Program-made: the position numbers and the translations under genes
Notes under the pieces: generated by a model
Database searches by the model: none
The model's input: only the letters and a program-made list of their open reading frames with translations
Told to the model about the DNA's origin: nothing
Part shown: positions 1 through 8,873 of the stretch, piece after piece
How the letters are laid out: the number at the start of each line of letters is the position of its first letter
Numbering within the stretch: the stretch's first letter is position 1
Assembly: GCF_900105055.1 (NCBI RefSeq)
Contig: NZ_FNTA01000004.1
Coordinates: forward strand, 5,735,501-5,799,500
Reading direction: 5' to 3'
From: Amycolatopsis lurida
GTDB lineage: Bacteria; Actinomycetota; Actinomycetes; Mycobacteriales; Pseudonocardiaceae
DNA length: 64,000 nucleotides

Positions 1-1
1 G

Positions 2-3000
2 CACCACGAAGGCATCATCGCCACCACCGGATGCCCGTCGGGCGAGGTGCAGACCAGGCTCCGGCTCGGGCAGCCCGGCGAGGCGATCCAGGCGGCGTCG
101 GACTACCGCGACATCTTCGGCGCGGACGGCTTCTTCCTCGAACTGATGGACCACGGGCTCCCGATCGAACGGTCCGTGCGGGACGGGTTGCTGGACATCG
201 GGCGCAGGCTCAGGCTGAAACCCTTAGCCACCAACGATTCGCATTACGTCACGCGGGACAAGGCCGCCGCGCATTCGGCGCTGCTGTGCGTTCAGTCCGG
301 CAAGACCCTCGACGATCCCGGCCGGTTCAAGTTCGACGGCGACGGCTACTACCTCAAATCCGCGGAGGAGATGCGGGAGTACTGGGACACGGAGGTCCCG
401 GGCGCGGCGGACTCCACGCTGCTCATCGCCGAACGGATCGAGCCCTACGACGACGTCTACCGGCACGTCGACCGCATGCCGGTCTTCGAAGTCCCCGACG
501 GACACGACGAGGAGTCCTGGTTGCGCGAGGAGGTCGCGGCCGGGCTTCGCCGCCGTCTGCCGGGCGGTGTCCCCGAGGCGTACCTCGCCCGCGCCGACTT
601 CGAGATCGGGGTGATCGCCGACAAGGGCTTCCCGGCGTACTTCCTGATCACCGCCGACCTGATGAACCACGCCCGCCGCGTCGGCATCCGCGTCGGGCCG
701 GGCCGCGGCTCGGCGGCGGGCTCGCTCGTGGCGTACGCGCTCGGCATCACCAACCTGGACCCGATCGACCTCGGGCTGCTCTTCGAACGGTTCCTCAATC
801 CGGAGCGGGTCTCCATGCCGGACATCGACATGGACTTCGACGACCGGCGGCGCGGCGAGATGATCCGGTACGCCACCGACAAGTACGGCGCCGAGCACGT
901 CGCCCAGGTGATCACCTTCGGCACCATCAAGACGAAGGCGGCCATCAAGGACGCCGCGCGCGTCCACTATGGACAGAGCGGGTACGCGATCGCGGACCGG
1001 ATCTCCAAAGCGCTCCCGCCGCCGGTCGCGGCGAAGGACATCCCGCTCGCCGGGATCGTCGAGCCGGATCACGAGCGGTACGCCGAAGCGGCGGAGGTCC
1101 GTGCGCTGCTGGAAGGCGACGGCGAGGCGGCCAAGATCTTCGAGACCGCGCGCGGGCTCGAAGGCCTGATCCGCAACGCGGGGGTGCACGCCTGCGCCGT
1201 CATCATGTCGAGTGAACCACTGCTCGATGCGATCCCCTTGTGGCGGAGGGACGACGGCGCGGTCATCACCGGCTGGGACTACCCGTCGTGCGAGGCCATC
1301 GGCCTGCTGAAGATGGACTTCCTCGGCCTGCGGAACCTCACCGTCATCGGTGACGCGCTCGACAACATCAAGGCCAACCGCGGCGAGGAGATCGATCTCG
1401 ACACGCTCGGCGTCGAGGATCCGGCGACCTACGAACTGCTCGCGCGCGGCGACAGTCTCGGTGTCTTCCAGCTCGACGGCGGCGCGATGCGGGATCTGCT
1501 GCGCAGGCTGAAACCGACCGGATTCGGCGACATCATCGCGGTGAACGCGTTGTACCGGCCGGGTCCGATCGCGATGAACACGCACAACAACTACGCGGAC
1601 CGCAAGAACGGCAGGCAGCCGATCGAGTCGATCCATCCCGAGCTCGCCGGGCCGCTGCGCGAGATCCTGGTCGAGACGCACGGCCTGATCGTGTACCAGG
1701 AACAGATCATGCGGATCGCGCGGGACGTCGCGGGCTACTCCATGGGGCGCGCCGACGTGCTGCGCAAGGCGATGGGCAAGAAGAAGAAAGAGGTACTGGA
1801 GAAGGAGTTCGAGGGTTTCCGCGACGGCATGGTCGCCAACGGCTTCTCGCGCGAGGCCGTGCAGGCCCTTTGGGACGCGATCCTGCCGTTCGCCGGCTAC
1901 GCGTTCAACAAGTCCCACGCCGCCGGCTACGGCCTGGTCGGCTATTGGACCGCGTACCTGAAGGCGAATTACCCGGCCGAGTACATGGCGGGCCTGCTGA
2001 CTTCGGTGGGGGACAACAAGGACAAGTCGGCGGTCTATCTCTCGGAATGCCGTCGGCTGGGGATCAAGGTGCTGCCGCCGGACGTCAACGAATCCGGGCT
2101 CCGGTTCTCCGCGGTGGGGGACGCGATCCGGTTCGGGCTGGGCGCGGTGCGCAACGTCGGCGCGAACGTCGTCGACGCGATCATCAAGACCCGTCGTGAG
2201 AAGGGGAAGTACGCGTCGTTCACCGACTTCCTCGACAAGTCGGAACTGGTGGCCTGCAACAAACGCGTCATCGAGTCCCTGGCCAAAGCGGGTGCTTTCG
2301 ACTCGCTCGGGCATACGCGGCTTTCGATCCAGCGAGTGCACGAGGACGCGGTGGACGCCGTGGTGCCGCTGAAACGCAAGCAGGCGATGGGTCAGTTCGA
2401 CCTGTTCGGTCCGGGCGAGGAGAGCGACGACGGCACCTCGCCGCTCGCGCACCTCAGGTTCGGCGACGAAGAGTGGCCGCGCAAGGAATTGCTCGCCCAC
2501 GAACGGGAGATGCTCGGCCTGTACGTGTCCGCGCATCCGCTCGACGGCGCCGAACACGTCCTGCGGGCGCACGCGCCCCGGCCGATCGCGGCGATCCTCG
2601 ACAACCCGCCGCGCGAGGGTGAACTGGTCGTCGCCGGAATCGTCACGTCACTGGAGCGGCGGGTGAACAAGAAGGGCGAGCCATGGGCGATCTGCACGAT
2701 CGAAGATCTGGACGCCGCGCTCGAAGTGCTGTTCTTTCCCAAGGCGTATGCGCTGTTCGCGGCGGATCTCGCCGAGGACGACGCCGTCCGCGTCAGCGGC
2801 CGGGTGAACTGGCGGGAGGACAAGATGTCCGTGTTCGGCGGCGGGCTCGTCCCGCTCGATCTTTCCGCGGCGGGCGACGGGGAGCCGCCGTTGACCCTGC
2901 ACGCGACCGCCGAGCGGCTGACCGAGGACGCGGTTCTCGAACTGAAGCGGACTTTGCTGGCGCACAAGGGAAAGACCCCGGTCCGCGTCGAACTCGCCGA

Positions 3001-3106
3001 GACGGTGTACGCGCTCGACGACTATCCGGTCGCCGTCAGTTCGATGCTCCTCGGCGAGCTGAAGTCCATCCCCGGCATCACACCGAGCTGCGCCGCAGCA
3101 ACCTGA
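2..3106 (+). CDS. dnaE: DNA polymerase III alpha subunit, 5'-truncated by window edge
   Basis: Replicative polymerase catalytic subunit. The reading frame is open from base 2 and the real start lies outside the window; 1034 residues are visible. The first residues ([19 protein letters not shown]) match the C-terminal part of the PHP domain. The palm carries [12 protein letters not shown] and the acidic PDIDMDFDD motif (about 826-852 nt). Later parts hold the helix-hairpin-helix-like region and an OB-fold region near [20 protein letters not shown]. Length and motif order fit DnaE1-type polymerase; ImuA/ImuB mutasome genes are absent nearby, which argues against DnaE2, although the missing N-terminus prevents certainty. 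Its 3' end overlaps the convergent DinB-type gene by 29 bp. Confidence 0.96.
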   Translation, partial: HHEGIIATTGCPSGEVQTRLRLGQPGEAIQAASDYRDIFGADGFFLELMDHGLPIERSVRDGLLDIGRRLRLKPLATNDSHYVTRDKAAAHSALLCVQSGKTLDDPGRFKFDGDGYYLKSAEEMREYWDTEVPGAADSTLLIAERIEPYDDVYRHVDRMPVFEVPDGHDEESWLREEVAAGLRRRLPGGVPEAYLARADFEIGVIADKGFPAYFLITADLMNHARRVGIRVGPGRGSAAGSLVAYALGITNLDPIDLGLLFERFLNPERVSMPDIDMDFDDRRRGEMIRYATDKYGAEHVAQVITFGTIKTKAAIKDAARVHYGQSGYAIADRISKALPPPVAAKDIPLAGIVEPDHERYAEAAEVRALLEGDGEAAKIFETARGLEGLIRNAGVHACAVIMSSEPLLDAIPLWRRDDGAVITGWDYPSCEAIGLLKMDFLGLRNLTVIGDALDNIKANRGEEIDLDTLGVEDPATYELLARGDSLGVFQLDGGAMRDLLRRLKPTGFGDIIAVNALYRPGPIAMNTHNNYADRKNGRQPIESIHPELAGPLREILVETHGLIVYQEQIMRIARDVAGYSMGRADVLRKAMGKKKKEVLEKEFEGFRDGMVANGFSREAVQALWDAILPFAGYAFNKSHAAGYGLVGYWTAYLKANYPAEYMAGLLTSVGDNKDKSAVYLSECRRLGIKVLPPDVNESGLRFSAVGDAIRFGLGAVRNVGANVVDAIIKTRREKGKYASFTDFLDKSELVACNKRVIESLAKAGAFDSLGHTRLSIQRVHEDAVDAVVPLKRKQAMGQFDLFGPGEESDDGTSPLAHLRFGDEEWPRKELLAHEREMLGLYVSAHPLDGAEHVLRAHAPRPIAAILDNPPREGELVVAGIVTSLERRVNKKGEPWAICTIEDLDAALEVLFFPKAYALFAADLAEDDAVRVSGRVNWREDKMSVFGGGLVPLDLSAAGDGEPPLTLHATAERLTEDAVLELKRTLLAHKGKTPVRVELAETVYALDDYPVAVSSMLLGELKSIPGITPSCAAAT

Positions 3107-3587
3107 GCTGCCCGATCTCGGCCACGTTCTTCATCAGTTCGGAGTTCACCCAGGCGACAGTGTGGGCGAAGGTCAGCCCGGCGTCCTCGCCCCACGGATA
3201 GGCGGAAGGCGCGTCCAGGTCGGCGTCGGTCAACCGGTCCAGCACCGCCAGCCATTCCTCGCGAAGACCGCGAAGCCACTCGACGGCGGATTCTTCACCG
3301 GGCCAGGTGATCGCCTCGCGCTCGCGCGGAGTCCGCCCGTTCGCGTGATCCAGCGCGACACTCCACCACCAGCCGACATGCCAGGTGAGCCAGGCGATCG
3401 TGGGGACCGGGATCGGGTCGGGTTCGGTGTCGGCCCAGTCCGGGGTGCCGTCCGGCCGGATCGTCCAGCACAGGGCCGACGGCTCCCAGCGGAAGTCCGC
3501 CGGTCCGAGGTCGGCGAGGTGGTAATCGAACAACGACCAGGTCAGATCGAACTGCCAGCGCGACAGTTCGGTACGCGATGCGGGCAC
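3078..3587 (-). CDS. DinB-superfamily protein
   Basis: A 169-residue helical-bundle protein of the DinB/YfiT type. Conserved features are the N-terminal [17 protein letters not shown], the central [18 protein letters not shown] with histidines expected to help bind a metal, and the C-terminal [18 protein letters not shown]. The frame stays open much further upstream, but a GTG at 3587 with a GGAGGAAGG-type ribosome binding site just before it gives a normal family length. Members include thiol-dependent S-transferases (mycothiol or bacillithiol type) and metal-binding proteins of unknown role. It converges on dnaE and overlaps its end, so the two 3' ends form antisense transcripts. The exact reaction cannot be told. 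Confidence 0.8.
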   Translation of the reverse strand: MPASRTELSRWQFDLTWSLFDYHLADLGPADFRWEPSALCWTIRPDGTPDWADTEPDPIPVPTIAWLTWHVGWWWSVALDHANGRTPREREAITWPGEESAVEWLRGLREEWLAVLDRLTDADLDAPSAYPWGEDAGLTFAHTVAWVNSELMKNVAEIGQLRLLRRSSV

Positions 3588-3641
3588 CCGCGGGATCCTT
3601 CCTCCGGGACAGGGTGGTCGCAACCGGATTACGGTGCGGGC

Positions 3642-4415
3642 ATGAGTCCTCATGTCGCGCAGCGGAACGGCCGGACGGCGACCGCCGAAGAGCTGGCGCC
3701 GCTCGCCTTCGCCGGTTTCGCGCATTTCACGGCCATGCAGGTGCGTGACGGCCGTGTGCGCGGTCTCGACCTGCATCTGGACCGGCTCCGCGCCGCCTCG
3801 CTGGAGCTGTTCGGCGACGCCCTTCCCGACGACCGGATCCGGTCGTATGTGCGAGAGGCGCTGAAAGCCGGCCCGTCCGACGTCTCCCTGACCGTGACGA
3901 TCCACCTGCCGGGTGACCTCGAAGTCCTGGTGCGTACCCGGCCGCCGTCGTCCGGTCCGGCGGGGCCGCTGGCGCTGACGGCCGTGGAACACGAGCGCGT
4001 CCTCCCGGCCGTCAAGCACACCGGCGAGATGGCGAAGACGTACTACCGGCGGCAGGCTGTCGGTGAAGGGTTCGACGACGCGGCGTTCGTCGACCGCCGG
4101 GGCAGGCTGAGCGAGGCGACGATTTGGAACCTCGCCTTCTGGGACGGCGATACGGTGGTGTGGCCGGACGCCGACCTGCTGACGGGGACCATGATGGGCA
4201 TCGTCCAGCGGCGGCTGGGGGAGCTCGGTGTGCCGCAACGGGTCCAGGAGGTCACGCTCACCGACCTGCCGGGGCTCGCGGGGGCGGTGGTCATGAACTC
4301 GTGGACGCCCGGGATCGCGGTGCGCCGGATCGGCGCGACCCCGCTGCCGTCCGCTCCGGCGTTCGTCTCGGCGCTGCACCGGGCTTACGAAACCGAACCA
4401 CTCACGCGACCTTGA
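3642..4415 (+). CDS. Class IV aminotransferase (aminodeoxychorismate lyase-like)
   Basis: A 257-residue PLP enzyme of the fold type IV family, which includes branched-chain aminotransferase, D-amino acid transaminase and 4-amino-4-deoxychorismate lyase. The candidate PLP lysine lies in KHTGEMAKTYYRRQA and the later block DAAFVDRRGRLSEATIWNLAF matches the family pattern of a glutamate-containing loop after the lysine. The start ATG at 3642 lies 54 bp from the divergent DinB-type gene, in a short shared promoter region. The C-terminus is followed 14 bp later by the SDR gene, so they are probably co-transcribed. Substrate is uncertain; no folate or isoleucine genes are adjacent. Confidence 0.85.
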   Translation: MSPHVAQRNGRTATAEELAPLAFAGFAHFTAMQVRDGRVRGLDLHLDRLRAASLELFGDALPDDRIRSYVREALKAGPSDVSLTVTIHLPGDLEVLVRTRPPSSGPAGPLALTAVEHERVLPAVKHTGEMAKTYYRRQAVGEGFDDAAFVDRRGRLSEATIWNLAFWDGDTVVWPDADLLTGTMMGIVQRRLGELGVPQRVQEVTLTDLPGLAGAVVMNSWTPGIAVRRIGATPLPSAPAFVSALHRAYETEPLTRP

Positions 4416-4429
4416 AGGGAAAGACGCCG

Positions 4430-5017
4430 ATGAAGATCCTCGTGATCGGTGCCACCGGGACGATCGGAGCCGTCGTCTCGTCGGCACTCACCGCGCGCGG
4501 GCACGCCGTGCTCCCCGCGTCCCGCTCCGGTGAGGTCAAGGTGGACGTCGAGCAGCCCGCCACGTTCGACGCGCTCTTCGCCGCCGAGCCGGGGATCGAG
4601 CACGTCGTGTGCTGTGCGGGGAGCGGCTCGCTGGTGCCGGTCGACGGCGGCTCCGACGAAGAGTTCACCCAAGGGCTGCAAGGAAAACTGCTCGGTCAGG
4701 TGTACCTGCTGCGGCGCGCGATCCCTCATCTGCCGGATGGCGGCTCGGTCACCTTGACCGCCGGCCGGATCCCGGAGACGTTGCGCGGCAGCGCTTTCGG
4801 TGTCCTGACCAACGCCGGTCTCGAAGCGTTCGTCGCCGCGGCCGCGCGCGAACTGCCGCGCGGCCTCCGGGTCAACGCAGTCAGCCCCGGCTGGGTGAGC
4901 GAAACCCTCGCCGCGCTCGGCGAGCCGGAAGGAGGCACCCCGGCGGCCGACGTCGCGCGGAGCTACGTCGAAGCCGTGGAGGACGCGGACCTCACCGGGT
5001 GCACGCTGGTGCCGTAA
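4430..5017 (+). CDS. Atypical short-chain dehydrogenase/reductase-like protein
   Basis: A 195-residue Rossmann protein with an N-terminal dinucleotide loop (GATGTIG, residues 7-13) and the late SDR motif RVNAVSPGWV. The region where the catalytic YxxxK should lie reads RGSAFGVLTNAGLEAF, so tyrosine and lysine are both replaced. This resembles the short, YxxxK-lacking Lin1944-type SDRs. NAD(P) binding is likely, but ordinary SDR catalysis is doubtful. The ATG at 4430 is preceded by GAAGGGAAAG. It sits 14 bp after the aminotransferase and 32 bp before the methyltransferase, all on the same strand, so a small operon is plausible. Confidence 0.85.
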   Translation: MKILVIGATGTIGAVVSSALTARGHAVLPASRSGEVKVDVEQPATFDALFAAEPGIEHVVCCAGSGSLVPVDGGSDEEFTQGLQGKLLGQVYLLRRAIPHLPDGGSVTLTAGRIPETLRGSAFGVLTNAGLEAFVAAAARELPRGLRVNAVSPGWVSETLAALGEPEGGTPAADVARSYVEAVEDADLTGCTLVP

Positions 5018-5049
5018 GTCGCTTGACCGCGCTGCCACAGTGGGCAGAC

Positions 5050-6057
5050 GTGACCACTCATGACAAGGACAGACAGGAATTCCTCCGGCTGGCCGGGCTG
5101 GCGACGCCGATGGCGCTGCGCGTCGCGGTGACACTGGGACTGCCGGACCGGCTGTCCGGCGAAGGCGCGGCCGTCGACGACCTGTCGACGGAGCTTGGCC
5201 AATCTTCGCTGGCCCTCGGCCTGCTGCTCGGACATCTCGCGACCCTCGGTGTCGTCGAGGCGACTCCGGACGGCTACCGCACCACCGAGTACGGCGCGAA
5301 ACTGCGCGCCGACGCCGGAAACGGGCTCGCCGGGCTCCTCGACATGAACGCCGCCGGCGGGCGGGGCGAGCTGGCGTTCATCGAGCTCGCGCACAGCATC
5401 GCCACCGGCGAGGCGGGGTACGACCGCCGTTACGGCAAGGACTTCTGGACCGATCTCGCCGAGCAGCCCCACCTTCGGGAGACGTTCGACCGGCAGATGA
5501 CCCAGCGGTACCTGACGCAGGTGCCGAGGTTCGTCTCCGGGTTCGACTGGCCCCGGTTCGGCTCGCTCGTCGACGTCGGCGGGGGCCACGGCAGCCTGCT
5601 CGCCGCGATCCTGAAGGCCAACCCCTCGATGCGCGGCCATCTCGTCGACCTCGCGCCGACCGCGGCGGCCGCGGAACGGGAACTGCGCGCGCAGGGCCTC
5701 GAAGACCGTGCCGAGGTCACGGCGGGCAGCTTCTTCGATGCGCTCCCGGCCGGCGCGGACGCCTATCTGCTCTCCGACATCCTGCACGACTGGGACGACG
5801 AACACGCCCATCGCATCCTGGCGCGCTGCGCCGAGGCGGCCGGACCCGGCGGCCGGGTCCTCGTGATCGAGGCGGTCGGCGGGATCGGCGCCCAGACCGA
5901 ATGGGACCTGGTCATGCTCGTGCTCTACGGCGGCCGCGAGCGACGCCTCGACGAACTTCGCGATCTCGCCGCCGCACACGGGCTGGTCTTCGACACCGTC
6001 ACCACACTCACCGAGGAACGAAGCCTGCTGGAGTTCCATCGCCAAGATATTCCTTGA
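5050..6057 (+). CDS. SAM-dependent O-methyltransferase, family 2 type
   Basis: A 335-residue protein of the plant-COMT/hydroxyindole O-methyltransferase group common in actinomycete natural-product chemistry. An N-terminal winged-helix dimerisation region (residues about 10-90) is followed by the SAM motif DVGGGHG (175-181). The LSDILHDWDDEHAHRIL segment carries the histidine (about 246) that acts as general base in this family. Start GTG at 5050 is chosen because it gives the family N-terminus; the upstream ribosome binding site is weak. The stop codon overlaps the operator-promoter of the next gene. Aromatic hydroxyl groups are the expected acceptors, but no polyketide or peptide synthase is nearby to name the substrate. 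Confidence 0.9.
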   Translation: MTTHDKDRQEFLRLAGLATPMALRVAVTLGLPDRLSGEGAAVDDLSTELGQSSLALGLLLGHLATLGVVEATPDGYRTTEYGAKLRADAGNGLAGLLDMNAAGGRGELAFIELAHSIATGEAGYDRRYGKDFWTDLAEQPHLRETFDRQMTQRYLTQVPRFVSGFDWPRFGSLVDVGGGHGSLLAAILKANPSMRGHLVDLAPTAAAAERELRAQGLEDRAEVTAGSFFDALPAGADAYLLSDILHDWDDEHAHRILARCAEAAGPGGRVLVIEAVGGIGAQTEWDLVMLVLYGGRERRLDELRDLAAAHGLVFDTVTTLTEERSLLEFHRQDIP

Positions 6058-6082
6058 CAGGAATATTCTGATGAGTGAATAC
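6047..6082 (+). promoter_or_regulatory. Operator-promoter of the ArsR-SRPBCC/RibD_C unit
   Basis: A perfect 7-bp inverted repeat, ATATTCC (6047-6053) and GGAATAT (6060-6066), brackets an exact TTGACA -35 hexamer (6054-6059). A -10-like GAATAC follows after 17 bp (6077-6082), only 9 nt before the next ATG, so the message would have a very short leader. A repressor on the repeat would cover the -35, which fits autoregulation by the ArsR-type protein encoded directly downstream. Assignment of the bound protein is inference. Confidence 0.7.
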
Positions 6083-6090
6083 TTCTGGGC

Positions 6091-6891
6091 ATGGAGCAGA
6101 TCGCAGCAGCACTGGGAGACGGAGCGAGGCGGCGCATCGTCGAGCTTCTGGCCGAGCGGCCCCGGTCCGTCGGTGAACTCGCCGAGCTGACCGGTCTGCG
6201 GCAGCCGCAGACCACCAAGCACCTGCAGACCCTCTCCCGCGCCGGCCTCGTGACGGTCTTCCCGCTGGGTCAGCGCCGGGTCTATGCGGTCGAAGCGGGC
6301 CCGCTGAAGGACTTCGAAGGGCGGCTGCGGGCGCTGATCGCGACCATCGAGGCGAACGCGGGCGAGCGAGACGTCCTCACGCGCTACCAGGCCGCGATCG
6401 GCGCGGACACCGCCTCCGCGAAGCAGGACCGGTGGGCGGACGGGCGGGCGTTCTCGTTCGACCGTCTGCTCGCCGCGTCGCCGGACGTCGTCTGGCGGCA
6501 CTGGACCGAGCCCGCCCTGCTCGCGTCCTGGTGGGCGCCGCCTTCGATGACCGTCACCGCCTGCGTCATCGAGCCGCGGGCCGGGGGCCGGGCCGTACTC
6601 GACTACCGCGACGCGGAAGGGCGCTACCGCTCCGCGGGCGAGGTCCGCGCCGCGACCGAACCCGAACACCTCGAGTTCGACCTCTCGGTGCTGGACGCCC
6701 AGGGGGACACCTTCTTCACCGGTCACTACGACCTGAAGTTCGCCGAGACGCCGGGAGGGACCCGGCTCCGGCTCGACCTGCGCATCACCGAAACGACCGT
6801 CGAGGCGGTCCCCTTCATCGCCGGTATCGAAACCGGCTGGGGCCAGGTGCTCGACAACCTCGCAGCTCAGCTCACTCAGGAAAAGGACTGA
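6091..6891 (+). CDS. ArsR-type HTH regulator fused to SRPBCC (AHSA1-like) domain
   Basis: A 266-residue two-domain protein. Residues 1-80 form a winged helix of the ArsR type (GDGARRRIVELLAERPRSVG, then LRQPQTTKHLQTLSRAGLV and a YAVEAGPL wing). No obvious cysteine metal site is present. Residues about 115-260 form an SRPBCC/AHSA1 fold (FDRLLAASPDVVWRHWTEP, LLASWWAPPSM, GGRAVLDYRDAEGRYRSAGE, and a C-terminal GWGQVLDNLAAQL helix) with a hydrophobic cavity that often binds lipids or aromatics. In many genomes these are two adjacent genes; here one chain could sense its ligand directly. The next gene starts 5 bp downstream, and the promoter upstream has a clear palindrome. Confidence 0.9.
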   Translation: MEQIAAALGDGARRRIVELLAERPRSVGELAELTGLRQPQTTKHLQTLSRAGLVTVFPLGQRRVYAVEAGPLKDFEGRLRALIATIEANAGERDVLTRYQAAIGADTASAKQDRWADGRAFSFDRLLAASPDVVWRHWTEPALLASWWAPPSMTVTACVIEPRAGGRAVLDYRDAEGRYRSAGEVRAATEPEHLEFDLSVLDAQGDTFFTGHYDLKFAETPGGTRLRLDLRITETTVEAVPFIAGIETGWGQVLDNLAAQLTQEKD

Positions 6892-6896
6892 ACGAC

Positions 6897-7496
6897 ATGA
6901 CGAACCCGACCGGCCGCCGCGTCACCGCGAACATCAGCCTCACCCTCGACGGCCACTACAGCGGTCCCGGTGGCCCCGGCGACATGGGCGCGATCGTCTC
7001 GTACGCCACCACCGATGTCGCCCGCGCCCACCTCGCCCGTATCCACGAGACGGCGACCACCGCGGTGCTCGGCAGACTGAACGCCGAGGGATTCCTGGGC
7101 TTCTGGCCCACCGTCGCCGCCGACGAGAACGCCGACCCGCGCGACCGCGCCTACGCGAAGTGGCTGGTGGACGCCGAAAAAGTCGTCTTCTCCACGACAC
7201 TGACCGAAGCGCCGTGGGACCGTGCCCGCGTCGTGAACGCCCCGGCCGCCGACGTCATCGCCGACCTGAAGGCGGACGGCGCGGGCGACATCCTGGTCAA
7301 CAGCAGCGCGAGCGTCATCAAGGCACTGCTCGCGGACGATTTGATCGACCGGCTGTACCTGATGATCTGCCCCGAGATCACCGGCGGTGGGCAACGGCTG
7401 TTCGCCGACGGCCTGCCCGCGTCGAAGTGGGCGCTGGCTTATCAGGAGGCCGGGGAGCTGGGGGAGATGGCGCTGGTCTACGACCGGGTGCGCTGA
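6897..7496 (+). CDS. Dihydrofolate reductase-like (RibD C-terminal) family protein
   Basis: A 199-residue NADPH-binding protein of the YyaP/YwjB/RibD_C group. It starts with the family pattern VTANISLTLDGHYSGPGG, contains TTAVLGRLNAEGF, the KVVFSTTLTEAPWDRARVV block, GDILVNSSASVIKALLADDLIDRLYL split across the central sheet, and PEITGGGQRLFADG near the end. It begins 5 bp after the ArsR-SRPBCC stop, so it is almost certainly the regulated partner of that gene. The physiological substrate of these stand-alone reductases is generally unknown. The gene is followed at once by a 25-bp-arm hairpin. Confidence 0.88.
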   Translation: MTNPTGRRVTANISLTLDGHYSGPGGPGDMGAIVSYATTDVARAHLARIHETATTAVLGRLNAEGFLGFWPTVAADENADPRDRAYAKWLVDAEKVVFSTTLTEAPWDRARVVNAPAADVIADLKADGAGDILVNSSASVIKALLADDLIDRLYLMICPEITGGGQRLFADGLPASKWALAYQEAGELGEMALVYDRVR

Positions 7497-7500
7497 TCGG

Positions 7501-7555
7501 GTCCGTGAAGGCCTCCTTGAGGGACCCAGCGTCCCTCAAGGAGGCCTTCACGGAC
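7501..7555. terminator. Perfect 25-bp-arm hairpin, bidirectional terminator candidate
   Basis: Arms at 7501-7525 and 7531-7555 are exactly complementary around a 5-nt loop (CCAGC). The module GTGAAGGCCTCCTT recurs in the hairpin at 57593-57641 and, in variants, at 38269-38323 and 57483-57751. It lies 4 bp after the RibD_C stop and its right arm contains the stop codon of the last gene of the minus-strand tail cluster. There is no U-tract, which is usual for actinomycete terminators. Confidence 0.8.
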
Positions 7556-7736
7556 CGCCGGGCCCGGGAGGCCGACCGCCGCTCGAAGCGTCGTCCGCGT
7601 GCGGTTCCTCGGGCTCCGGTGCGGCCTCGGCGGTCGCAGGAGGCAGGGCGGCGCTCCTTGTCTCCAGCGCCCGAAGCCGACGCTTGATGTCACGCAGCTC
7701 GGTGAGCAGCGAGTCGGGCTGGTTCACGCGGGTCAT
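7548..7736 (-). CDS. Small coiled-coil protein ending the tail cluster
   Basis: A 62-residue protein. Residues 1-30 (MTRVNQPDSLLTELRDIKRR and on to LRALETRSAAL) can form a short amphipathic coiled coil; the rest is rich in Pro, Ala, Glu and Gly. Its ATG overlaps the stop of the preceding hub-like gene by 4 bp (TCAT on the plus strand), which indicates translational coupling and supports reality. The stop codon lies inside the right arm of the 7501-7555 hairpin. No function is recognised; last-gene position suggests an accessory tail or anchoring role, which is only a guess. Confidence 0.6.
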   Translation of the reverse strand: MTRVNQPDSLLTELRDIKRRLRALETRSAALPPATAEAAPEPEEPHADDASSGGRPPGPGGP

Positions 7737-8866
7737 GACGGTCCTCCGCTGATCGGTGACACGGTGAGCTGCACCTTTTCTTCACCCGCGTCGTCGCCGG
7801 GTGTCACTTCGAACGCGACGATCCGGACCCGGAACCTGGTGCCGAGCGGGAAGAAGTCGTCACGCACCACGATGAACGCGTGGTCGCCGACCGCGTACGA
7901 GCCGAGCACCGGGTCCAGGTCACCCCGGACGGTCAACTCGGGCAGCACGACCGGATCGACCGCCGCGGCCAGCGCCGAACGGGCCTGCGAACGAAGCAGC
8001 ACCGGGTCGCTCAGGTTCACGAGCGACACCTCGGTCTCCAGCAGCAGGCGGGCCGGGGAGGTGTCCTGTGCGATCCCGACCTGCTGGCCGGCCTCGTTCT
8101 CGTCGCCGAGGGCGAACACCCGCGTCGCCATCGACGACCCGTCGCGCGGCCACGAGTACTCGATGAGGTTGCCGCCGAACTCCCACACGTACGGAGTGCC
8201 CTGCTGACCCAGTTCCGGAGTGCCGACCCGCAGCCTGCGCACGGCGTGGCCGCCCTCGCCGTAGCCGACATCGAACGCGAAGTCCGGCCCGTTCTCCAGA
8301 GCGCACAGCTCCCGCAGCGCGTCACCGACGGATTTGAGCTCACGACCCGGATAGCCGATCGTCCGCCGGATCCCGGACCGCACGGACGGGTCGGACTGGA
8401 TCCGGATGTCACCGCGCGGATGCCCCTGCGCGGTGGCGACCAGGTTGCGCGCGATCTCGGTCTGATCCTCGTCCGTGTACGTGACCGCGACGCTCCCCAG
8501 GTTGCCGCTCGCCGGGTCGAAATCCTTCGGCAGCACCCGGCGATGGTCGAAATAGGACAGGAACCCGGCCGCGCCGATGTCGATCGCCCGGCTCGCAGAC
8601 GAGTACTTGCTCGTCCAGATGATCCCGCCCCAGACGAGCACCCCGTCACGTTCGACATACAGCGCCGTGTGCGCGGGCCTGGTCACGAACTCGGGCTCGC
8701 GCACGGCGATCCGGGGATCGCCCAGTACCAGCCGGCCCTGGAATTCGCCCACGTCGTTGAGCGCGGAGCTGAACGAGACGTCGCGCAGCGGCAGTTCCGC
8801 GTGCACCTGCCCGGTCCGCAGATCGGCCACGATGTACCGGTAGCGGGCGGTGTTCTGGTTCGCCAT
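7733..8866 (-). CDS. Tail hub/minor tail protein (siphovirus type)
   Basis: A 377-residue protein beginning MANQNTARYRYIVADLRTGQ. It contains the pattern LPLRDVSFSSALNDVGEFQG and VERDGVLVWGGIIWTSKYSS, typical of baseplate hub or minor tail proteins of actinophages that resemble the T4 gp27/lambda gpL-type fold (known for such families; not proven here). The frame is open for another 49 codons upstream, but the ATG at 8866 starts 7 bp after the upstream fibre stop, giving normal operon packing. It sits after two fibre genes and before a small coupled gene. It probably forms the tip or adhesion hub of the tail particle. Confidence 0.75.
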   Translation of the reverse strand: MANQNTARYRYIVADLRTGQVHAELPLRDVSFSSALNDVGEFQGRLVLGDPRIAVREPEFVTRPAHTALYVERDGVLVWGGIIWTSKYSSASRAIDIGAAGFLSYFDHRRVLPKDFDPASGNLGSVAVTYTDEDQTEIARNLVATAQGHPRGDIRIQSDPSVRSGIRRTIGYPGRELKSVGDALRELCALENGPDFAFDVGYGEGGHAVRRLRVGTPELGQQGTPYVWEFGGNLIEYSWPRDGSSMATRVFALGDENEAGQQVGIAQDTSPARLLLETEVSLVNLSDPVLLRSQARSALAAAVDPVVLPELTVRGDLDPVLGSYAVGDHAFIVVRDDFFPLGTRFRVRIVAFEVTPGDDAGEEKVQLTVSPISGGPS

Positions 8867-8873
8867 CGTCCGG

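Noticed and set aside
224-2572. 782-residue open frame antisense to dnaE
   Set aside because: Composition (Arg, Val, Asp, Gly-rich, no motifs) is that of a reverse-frame shadow of a GC-rich gene.
3588-4487. N-terminal extension of the DinB-type frame
   Set aside because: It overlaps the aminotransferase on the other strand and has no recognisable domain; a good ribosome binding site marks the GTG at 3587.
3642-6057. Natural-product gene cluster around the methyltransferase
   Set aside because: No synthase, cyclase, carrier protein or exporter is adjacent; the methyltransferase alone is not enough.
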